NCBI GenBank assembly: GCA_015228895.1
Contig: JADGCR010000094.1
Location: 1-8,375, forward strand
Origin: Magnetococcales bacterium
GTDB taxonomy: Bacteria > Pseudomonadota > Magnetococcia > Magnetococcales > Magnetaquicoccaceae
Reading direction: 5' to 3'
DNA: 8,375 bases
Of this stretch, positions 1-5,719 are shown one piece after another (the first letter of the stretch is position 1; each line of letters begins with the position of its first letter). Both the position numbers and the translations under genes were made by a program. The notes beneath the pieces are model-generated. The model saw only the letters and a program-made list of their open reading frames with translations. It was not told the DNA's origin and did no database searches.

Positions 1-1058
1 AAGTGTTGCTTGTGGCCGAAAAATATCAGACCGGGTTTGATCAACCGCTCCTCCACACCATGTACGTGGACAAACGATTGGCAGGTATTCAAGCCGTTCA
101 GACCCTTTCCCGACTCAACCGCACCCATCCACTCAAAGAGGACACCTTCGTACTCGATTTCGTCAATGAACGGGACGAGATCCGGGAAGCCTTCAAGGTC
201 TATTACGAAGGCGCGGAGATGGGCGAGGAGGTTGACCCGGCCAGGATGTATGAAATCAAGGGCGAGTTGGATGCATCAGGCATCTACCTGCCCGAAGAGA
301 TCGAACGATTCTGCGCCGTCTATTTCAAACCGAAGCAACGACAGAGCGTGTCAGATCATCAGGCCATGAACTCAGCCTTGGATCCTGCCGTGTCCCGATT
401 TACCGTCCTTCAACAGGAAAACGAGGATGAGTCCGAACTCCTCCGAGGAAAAATTCAAGCCTTCCGCAATCTTTATTCCTTCCTCAGCCAGATCATTCCC
501 TACCAGGATTCCGACCTGGAGAAACTCTATGTCTTCCTGCGCCATCTGGCGGCAAAGCTGCCAAAACGGCGCAGTGGACCCTCCTATCAGTTTGACGATG
601 AGGTCAGGCTCGAATACTACCGCATCCAGAAGATCAGCGAAGGTTCGATCAGCCTGCATGAAGGTGACTCCCGTCGCTTGGATGGTCCCACCGAGGTGGG
701 TTCGGGAGTAGCCCGTGAGGAACCCGTACCTCTTTCCCGTCTAATTGATGTGGTCAACGAGCGGTTTGGAACGGATTTCAACCAGGCCGACCAGCTCTTT
801 TTTGATCAAATTGTGGCGGACGCCCTAGCGGATGATGGACTCAGACAGGCTGCCGAAGTCAATCCAGAGGACAAGTTCGAATTGGTTTTCAAGAATTTGC
901 TGGAAGCTCTTTTCGTTGAGCGCATGGATCAGAATGAGGAGATCTTTGCCCGATTTATGAATGATAAATCATTTCAGAAGGTGGTGACAGCTTGGCTTTC
1001 TTCCGAGGCATATCGCAAGTTGAAAGTCGAAGGAGCCACGCGTGATGATAAGGAGTAA
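1..1058 (+). CDS. hsdR: Type I restriction endonuclease subunit R, C-terminal part (5' end outside window)
   Basis: This is the 3' part of the translocase and nuclease subunit of a type I restriction-modification complex (HsdR2-HsdM2-HsdS). The subunit uses ATP to pull DNA past the bound complex and then cleaves unmodified DNA. The reading frame is open from base 3 and gives about 351 residues. The first GTG is an ordinary valine codon, so no start is present. Visible are SF2 helicase motif V (EKYQTGFDQP, residues about 6-15) and motif VI (QTLSRLNR, residues 33-40), followed by THPLKEDTFVLDF, which is typical of HsdR. After these comes a helical C-terminal region that normally docks on HsdM. 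The ending FMNDKSFQKVVTAWL and what follows look like a complete HsdR C-terminus. The nuclease domain and motifs I-IV must lie upstream and cannot be checked. GC is lower than in the next gene. hsdM and hsdS are expected upstream. Confidence 0.93.
   Translation, partial: VLLVAEKYQTGFDQPLLHTMYVDKRLAGIQAVQTLSRLNRTHPLKEDTFVLDFVNERDEIREAFKVYYEGAEMGEEVDPARMYEIKGELDASGIYLPEEIERFCAVYFKPKQRQSVSDHQAMNSALDPAVSRFTVLQQENEDESELLRGKIQAFRNLYSFLSQIIPYQDSDLEKLYVFLRHLAAKLPKRRSGPSYQFDDEVRLEYYRIQKISEGSISLHEGDSRRLDGPTEVGSGVAREEPVPLSRLIDVVNERFGTDFNQADQLFFDQIVADALADDGLRQAAEVNPEDKFELVFKNLLEALFVERMDQNEEIFARFMNDKSFQKVVTAWLSSEAYRKLKVEGATRDDKE
1050..1055 (+). promoter_or_regulatory. Ribosome binding site AAGGAG for the 44-codon ORF
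   Basis: AAGGAG sits on the last codons of hsdR, nine bases before the ATG at 1065. It is the best ribosome binding site between hsdR and the SIR2-STAND gene. It is the main reason to take the small ORF seriously. Confidence 0.5.
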
Positions 1059-1180
1059 GATATCATGAATATTCCCCTCCGCTGGCTGCACTGTCTTGGT
1101 TCAGCGGAAAATGGAGTGGCGTCGACTTCACTCAATGGGCCACACTGCCTCCCATTAACAACCCATTCTTCGATCAATAA
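1052..1180 (+). pseudogene. Possible remnant C-terminal coding fragment without a start codon
   Basis: In the frame of base 1052 an open stretch of about 42 codons runs to TAA at 1178-1180. It has no ATG, GTG or TTG start. It includes WFSGKWSGVDFTQWATLPP and ends PFFDQ. The aromatic-rich, globular-looking composition resembles a protein C-terminus, so this may be the tail of a deleted gene. It is unlikely to be part of hsdR, whose own C-terminus looks complete, and there is no obvious slippery heptamer at the hsdR stop. Chance is a serious alternative, and it conflicts with the 44-codon ORF in the same region. Confidence 0.2.
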
Positions 1181-1199
1181 AGAACATTCAAAGAAATGA
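1065..1199 (+). CDS. Possible small protein, 44 residues, unknown
   Basis: This short ORF reads MNIPLRWLHCLG and ends INKEHSKK. I recognise no family. It is rich in Ser, His, Leu and Asn, has two Cys, and has no membrane segment or signal peptide. In its favour, AAGGAG lies nine bases upstream, and its TGA (1197-1199) overlaps the candidate SIR2-STAND start as ATGA, an arrangement typical of translational coupling. Against it, the amino-acid make-up is not convincingly protein-like, and another frame over the same bases looks at least as protein-like (see the pseudogene entry). It could be a leader peptide that couples translation of the large gene to hsdR, or a chance ORF. Confidence 0.33.
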   Translation: MNIPLRWLHCLGSAENGVASTSLNGPHCLPLTTHSSINKEHSKK

Positions 1200-4100
1200 T
1201 CAATGAGTTCCATGAGAGTCCAGCCATCATGTCCACCCTCACCTTTCTCACCCACATGGAGCGCAAGCGACTTGAACGTTTTCGGGACGAGGACCTGCCT
1301 CGGGGGCGGGGGGTGTTGCTGTTCGGGGCGGGCATGGCGGTGGCGGCGGGGTTGCCTTCCGGGGCGGAGCTGGCCAATCGGCTGAATCAGGAGTTCGGCT
1401 TGGACCTGCCCGCGAACCTGACCCTGCCGGAGGTGTGCGACAGGGCGGCCATTTTCCTGCCGGTGAAGGCCTTCCGAAGCGGGATCCTCGCCATCATCGA
1501 TGACGAGGCCGTGCCCCTGCCGGTGACCTATCAACTGGCAGCCCGCATGAACTTTGCCGAATACCTCACCACCAATGTGGACCGGCTGCTGGAATGGTCC
1601 CTGCGGGATGCGCGTAAACTTTACACCCTCGTCATCTCCGACGAGGACCTCTCCTTCATCGATCAAGGCGCCCGGCAACGGGTGCCGCTCACCAAGGTCC
1701 ACGGCTCCCTGGACCACCCCCATACCCTGGCCTTCACCACCCTGGAGATGGACTCGCTCCCGGACAAACGGTCCCGGCTTTTCGATCACCTGAGGGAGAC
1801 AGCCGCCCGCAAGTCCATGCTGATCATGGGCTTTGCCCTCAACGATCCCGACTTGCTGGGGGTGTTCCGGGCCGTGGAGCAGGCCGGGGGCGGGGATCAC
1901 ATCCTGGTGGATTGCGGACGCAGCCCGGAAGAACGGGAACGGTTGCGCCAATTGGGGTGCCTGCTGGTGGACCCGGGACCGGGGCAGTTCGAACGATATG
2001 CCGAGATCCTGGGCTATCTTTCCAACATGGATCCCTCCCGGCTGGCGGCCATTGCCGGTCGCCGCCCTCGGCGGGCCAACCCGTTTCCCGGCCTCGCCCC
2101 CTATCCCTACCGCGCCCCCCGCTTCACCGGTCGGGAGGAGAAGACCGTCGAGCTGGCCGCCGGCCTGCCCGCCACTCCCCCGGTCACGGTCTTTTTCGGC
2201 GAGAGCGGTTGCGGAAAGTCATCGTTCTTCAATGCCGGGGTGACGCCCTACCTGGAACAGCAGGGGGCCTATCTCCCGGTGCTGATCCGCCCCCCCGCGC
2301 TCCCGCCCCTGGAAGCGGGATTGGCACGGGAGGCGTTGAGCCTGGCTGATGCCACGGTCACCCTGCCCTTGGCGGTGGAGCAGATCATCGCCCGGGCCGA
2401 AAACAGGGGGATCTTCCTCATTATCGACCAGTTCGAACAGGTGTTCCATCCACCATTCTTCAGGGAGGAGTCGGAACGGCTGCTGGGCGAAACCTTGCCG
2501 GAACTGGCACGACAGTGGGGAGAGCGGCTGCGGGTGGGATTGGTGCTGCGCAGCGACGAACTGCACCACCTGCACGCCTTCAAGGAGCAGTCCGGGCTGG
2601 AAGGGGTCTACCGGGAGGCGCGGCGCATCCAGACCCTGAGCCCCGCCATGGCCCGGGAGATCTTGCTCCACCACTTCCTCGCCAAGGACTATGCCCTCGC
2701 CCCGGAGTGCCTGGACCTGATGACTGATGGGGTGAAGAACGAGGGTAAGATCTACCTCCCCTTTCTCCAGCTCCTGGGCAGCCGGTTCTTTGAGTGGCTG
2801 GAGGACCGGTACGGGGAGACTGCGGCGGGCGGCGTCGTGGCGGTGACGGCGGAACAGTTGCTCGCCTTCACCCGGGAGGGGAGCCTGTTCGCCGCCTATC
2901 TGCGGGACACGGTGCTGGAGCTCGCCCGCTTCGAGATGGAGCCCGCCCTGCTCTTCAGCCTGTTCAACCGCCTGATCCGTGATGGCCGGCGGCAGCGTCT
3001 GCCCCAGCGGCAGTTGCGGGAGCTGTTCGCCGACGAGGATGAGGCGCGGCGGTTGCTCTTTCTCCTCTCTGATCGGCGTCTGGTGCAATACGATGAGGCC
3101 CAGGAGTGCTTCGAGCTGGTCCATGACGCCCTGGTGGCGCCGCTCCGGGATTTTCTCGATACCCAGCGCACGGATTTCAGCCAGGGCGAGCTTCTCGCCG
3201 TAGCCCGGCGGGTGTTAACCGCCGGCGCCATCGCCCCGGCCCTGCGGGAGGGACTGGTGCTCCATGCCCTGCGCCATGGCCGCTCCCCGGCCTGGGTGGA
3301 TTACGTGGGTCTGGACCCGGCGGCGCGGCCCGGATTTTATTCCCGGTTGCGGGCCGGTCTGGCCAGCGTCGATCAGGGGGCGTTCTGGCGGCGCTTCAGC
3401 CAAGTCTGCCTGGACGCCCCAGCCACAGCCATGGACCCTCCTCCCCTGGAGGCGGGGGAGGTGATCCGGGTGGGCATCACGGCACGGGACGAAGCTATCT
3501 CCGTGGCCGCCTTCCGAGCTCTGGCCCTCTGGCGTCTTGAACCATGTGAAATCAATAAATTACGACGATGGCTGGACCCGGATTTCGACCCCATGGCACC
3601 GCACCCCGCCATCCATCCCCAATCCCGGGGCCATGCCGCCGTGGTCGAGACCCTGCTGGAGAGTTTGCACCGACAGGAGGGCGTGGACCCCCTGGCCTTT
3701 TTTAACGGGCCTTACTCGACCTTTCTGAGCGAATCCGAATGGTGGCGGCGCTATTACGCCTGGTTGCTGCGTCTGATGGGGGAGGGGAAACTTCCCCGGG
3801 ACGAGGTGGGGGAACGGTTGCGGACCGGAGTGGTCTGGGCCACCCAACCGGAGACCCATAACATCGAACACCAACACGCCCTGGCCCAGGCGCTGGTGGA
3901 AACCAGGCAGCCCCTGACCTCCTGGCAGGCAACCCTCCAACAACTCTTGCACTACATGCGTCCTCGGCGTGGAACGCCCTGGCTGGAGCTACGCCTCGCC
4001 CTGTGCGAAAAGCTCCTCCCCCTGGAGTGGAATTCCGCCCGCCTCTTTCTGGTGGAGCTGCTGCCGGATATCCGGGAGAACAACTTGCGGGTCCGCATGG

Positions 4101-5599
4101 CACGGGCCCTGGGGCTTTCCGCTCAGGACCACGACGGTTGGATGGAGATCTTCGACCGCTTCACCATCAGCCTGGAGCGGGAGGAGTTCCCCTTTCTCCA
4201 TCAAACCCTGCTCGCCTCGCCCCAGTGCGGTCGGGGCGCGCCCAAGCGTTTCCTCAGCCAGGCCTTCCACGCTGACCTGCCTGCTCGCGTCAAAGCGGTG
4301 CTTCATCTTTATCTCCGGGTCCCCATTGCCAAGCTGGTCAATGAACTGGCCAATGGCGAGGACGTACTCGTCTGGCATCACAAGGAAATGGGCGCGATGG
4401 AGGATCTCACGGCACTGGCCTATGCCGTCATGGAGGCGGCCCGTTTCCAGGGGCTGTCCGGGGCAGCCTTATTGCGGCTCTTGCAGGAGGTGTTTCGCTT
4501 CCTGGTCACCAGCATTGGCGAGGCTTTGGACCATGAGGAAAGCCTTCCCGGCAGGGAGCAGCCTTTCTATGACTTGCTGGCTTGGTGGAACCGGCTGTTG
4601 TCAGGATGGGAGATGGGAGAAGAATCCCTGCTGCGCGCCGGGGAGTGCTTGAGCGGGGAGATCAACTGGCTGTGGCGGCATATGCGGAATGCCGTGAACA
4701 ATCCCCCCGGCCCCCGGGTCTCCCAACTCTTCCAAGTGGTCCAGGAGTGGTTGCGGGTCCATGGGGACATGGTGCGCTCCTTGACCCATCCCGCCTCCCT
4801 GTCGCTGCGGCCCGTTCTCTTCGAAACCAAGCGTTTCAGGAATGTATGGGATTGTTTGATGGAGGAGGCGCTGCAAGAGGAATGGCGCGCCCTGGTTCCT
4901 GAGGCATCTTGGGATTTGCCGGACAGGGTGATACGGGCCATGGAGGAGTTGATCACGGCAGAGGAAAAGGCCTTGCTCCATCACCGCGCCGTGTTGGCAG
5001 AGGAGGTGCTGGCCCTCATGGTGGAGCGCCTGGCCTGGGAGACGGTACCGGGTCAGGAGACCATGCTCCTGTTGCTCTTCAGCCGCTCGCAATGGACACT
5101 CAACCCGGAACGGCGACAGGCGGAGCAGGAACATGCCCTGAACCTGGCCCTGGCCCTGGCTTTTCAGGGCCGGGAAGAGCAGTTGCTTGAGAATGTTGAA
5201 CAGGCTTCCACCGTGGACGTGGAGAGCCGGTTGCGTCTGTTCACGGCGATGGAAGGGCTGTCGCCCGGCAGTGTTCAGGGTCTTCTTGTGCGCAGCATCG
5301 GTGAGCTTGTGGCCGAGGATTGGGGGGCGCCGGTGGTGAAGGAAGGATTGCTGGTCTTGACCGCTGGCCGTGTGGTGGCGCCGGAGACCCGGGCACTGCT
5401 GTGGGAGATCCTGCGCACCCACGAGGATGCTGATATCCTGTGCCTAGTCCTGACCGCACTCCTGCGCCCGCCCGTGGCTCGTCAGGAGGTGTTTGATTTG
5501 GTGGAAATGACTTGGCGGCGGTCGGAGTTGAACGAGCCGGAGGTGATGGCGGCACTGGAGCGGGCGTTGGATCAGTTGCCCCCTTTGATGGGTCTTTAA
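1196..5599 (+). CDS. SIR2-STAND protein, Avs5-like antiviral NADase/NTPase
   Basis: This large cytosolic protein (1467 residues from ATG 1196) is probably an abortive-infection sensor and effector. Residues about 35-275 form a SIR2-like NADase domain: the nucleotide-binding FGAGMAVAAGLPS (43-55), TTNVDR (125-130), KVHGS (167-171) and GFALNDPDL (212-220). Asn127 and His169 occupy the places of the catalytic Asn and His of defence SIR2 enzymes such as ThsA and DSR2. Residues 296-655 are an nSTAND1-type NTPase: NPFPGLAPY with FTGRE, Walker A GESGCGKSS (335-343), Walker B FLIIDQFEQVF (407-417), an arginine motif LRSDEL (451-456) and a winged-helix end with ELVHDAL (640-646). About 810 further residues look helical and match nothing I know; there is no WD40 or TPR pattern. 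In STAND defence proteins the C-terminus is usually the sensor. The start at 1196 overlaps the preceding small ORF as ATGA but lacks its own good ribosome binding site. ATG 1229 (residue 12), with GAGAG ten bases upstream, is an alternative. GC is high, up to about 80% in one row. Confidence 0.88.
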   Translation: MINEFHESPAIMSTLTFLTHMERKRLERFRDEDLPRGRGVLLFGAGMAVAAGLPSGAELANRLNQEFGLDLPANLTLPEVCDRAAIFLPVKAFRSGILAIIDDEAVPLPVTYQLAARMNFAEYLTTNVDRLLEWSLRDARKLYTLVISDEDLSFIDQGARQRVPLTKVHGSLDHPHTLAFTTLEMDSLPDKRSRLFDHLRETAARKSMLIMGFALNDPDLLGVFRAVEQAGGGDHILVDCGRSPEERERLRQLGCLLVDPGPGQFERYAEILGYLSNMDPSRLAAIAGRRPRRANPFPGLAPYPYRAPRFTGREEKTVELAAGLPATPPVTVFFGESGCGKSSFFNAGVTPYLEQQGAYLPVLIRPPALPPLEAGLAREALSLADATVTLPLAVEQIIARAENRGIFLIIDQFEQVFHPPFFREESERLLGETLPELARQWGERLRVGLVLRSDELHHLHAFKEQSGLEGVYREARRIQTLSPAMAREILLHHFLAKDYALAPECLDLMTDGVKNEGKIYLPFLQLLGSRFFEWLEDRYGETAAGGVVAVTAEQLLAFTREGSLFAAYLRDTVLELARFEMEPALLFSLFNRLIRDGRRQRLPQRQLRELFADEDEARRLLFLLSDRRLVQYDEAQECFELVHDALVAPLRDFLDTQRTDFSQGELLAVARRVLTAGAIAPALREGLVLHALRHGRSPAWVDYVGLDPAARPGFYSRLRAGLASVDQGAFWRRFSQVCLDAPATAMDPPPLEAGEVIRVGITARDEAISVAAFRALALWRLEPCEINKLRRWLDPDFDPMAPHPAIHPQSRGHAAVVETLLESLHRQEGVDPLAFFNGPYSTFLSESEWWRRYYAWLLRLMGEGKLPRDEVGERLRTGVVWATQPETHNIEHQHALAQALVETRQPLTSWQATLQQLLHYMRPRRGTPWLELRLALCEKLLPLEWNSARLFLVELLPDIRENNLRVRMARALGLSAQDHDGWMEIFDRFTISLEREEFPFLHQTLLASPQCGRGAPKRFLSQAFHADLPARVKAVLHLYLRVPIAKLVNELANGEDVLVWHHKEMGAMEDLTALAYAVMEAARFQGLSGAALLRLLQEVFRFLVTSIGEALDHEESLPGREQPFYDLLAWWNRLLSGWEMGEESLLRAGECLSGEINWLWRHMRNAVNNPPGPRVSQLFQVVQEWLRVHGDMVRSLTHPASLSLRPVLFETKRFRNVWDCLMEEALQEEWRALVPEASWDLPDRVIRAMEELITAEEKALLHHRAVLAEEVLALMVERLAWETVPGQETMLLLLFSRSQWTLNPERRQAEQEHALNLALALAFQGREEQLLENVEQASTVDVESRLRLFTAMEGLSPGSVQGLLVRSIGELVAEDWGAPVVKEGLLVLTAGRVVAPETRALLWEILRTHEDADILCLVLTALLRPPVARQEVFDLVEMTWRRSELNEPEVMAALERALDQLPPLMGL

Positions 5600-5611
5600 A
5601 CAGGACTTTCC

Positions 5612-5623
5612 CCAAAATTTTGG
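5612..5623. repeat. Perfect 12-bp palindrome between direct repeats
   Basis: CCAAAATTTTGG is its own reverse complement. It lies 12 bases after the SIR2-STAND stop and about 100 bases before the ATPase start. Copies of CAGGAC flank it at 5601-5606 and 5624-5629. With no loop and no T-tract after a stem it is a poor terminator. A dimeric regulator's operator for the downstream operon is the more natural reading, but that is inference. Confidence 0.45.
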
Positions 5624-5705
5624 CAGGACATGACGTAATCCTTGGTGGGGCATAGGAATCTGATGGCCAGAAAGTGAAACGGGATTTTTTGGGGAGACTT
5701 TTTGC

Positions 5706-5712
5706 GGGGTGA
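5706..5712 (+). promoter_or_regulatory. Ribosome binding site GGGGTGA for the ATPase
   Basis: GGGGTGA lies seven bases before ATG 5720 and matches the anti-Shine-Dalgarno well. It decides the start: the in-frame TTG at 5702 would place this site inside the gene and has no comparable site of its own. Confidence 0.7.
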
Positions 5713-5719
5713 ACCAACC

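Larger units (their letters stand above)
5600..5719 (+). promoter_or_regulatory. Gap between SIR2-STAND and ATPase genes; probable control region
   Basis: This 120-base gap has no convincing intrinsic terminator, so read-through from the SIR2-STAND gene is possible. I found no good -35/-10 pair with 16-18 base spacing: TTGGCA (5620-5625) and TTGGTG (5642-5647) lack a matching -10. The gap holds the 12-bp palindrome. Near its end are two similar tracts, TTTTTTGGGGAGAC (5685-5698) and TTTTTGCGGGGTGAAC (5699-5714); the second contains the ribosome binding site. Confidence 0.3.

Noticed and set aside
1078..1108. TCCGCTG/CAGCGGA inverted repeat after hsdR as a terminator
   Set aside because: A 7-bp stem with a 17-base loop followed by A-rich rather than T-rich sequence does not make an intrinsic terminator.
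974..1951. Long minus-strand ORF of 325 codons across the hsdR end and the SIR2 region
   Set aside because: It is the antisense of the SIR2 domain, whose motifs are clear on the + strand. The minus-strand translation is Gly/Gln/His/Pro-rich, as expected for the shadow of a GC-rich gene.
2219..3124. Minus-strand ORF of 301 codons inside the STAND region
   Set aside because: Low-complexity composition with no motif, and it lies fully opposite the Walker motifs and winged helix of the + strand gene. It is a GC-driven shadow.
4601..5422. Minus-strand ORF of 273 codons opposite the C-terminal part of the large gene
   Set aside because: Gln/His/Pro/Gly-rich with no recognisable domain and no ribosome binding site seen; it is a shadow.
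5702..5719. TTG at 5702 as start of the ATPase
   Set aside because: ATG 5720 has GGGGTGA seven bases upstream and opens directly with the first strand of the fold. The six extra residues from TTG have no family support.
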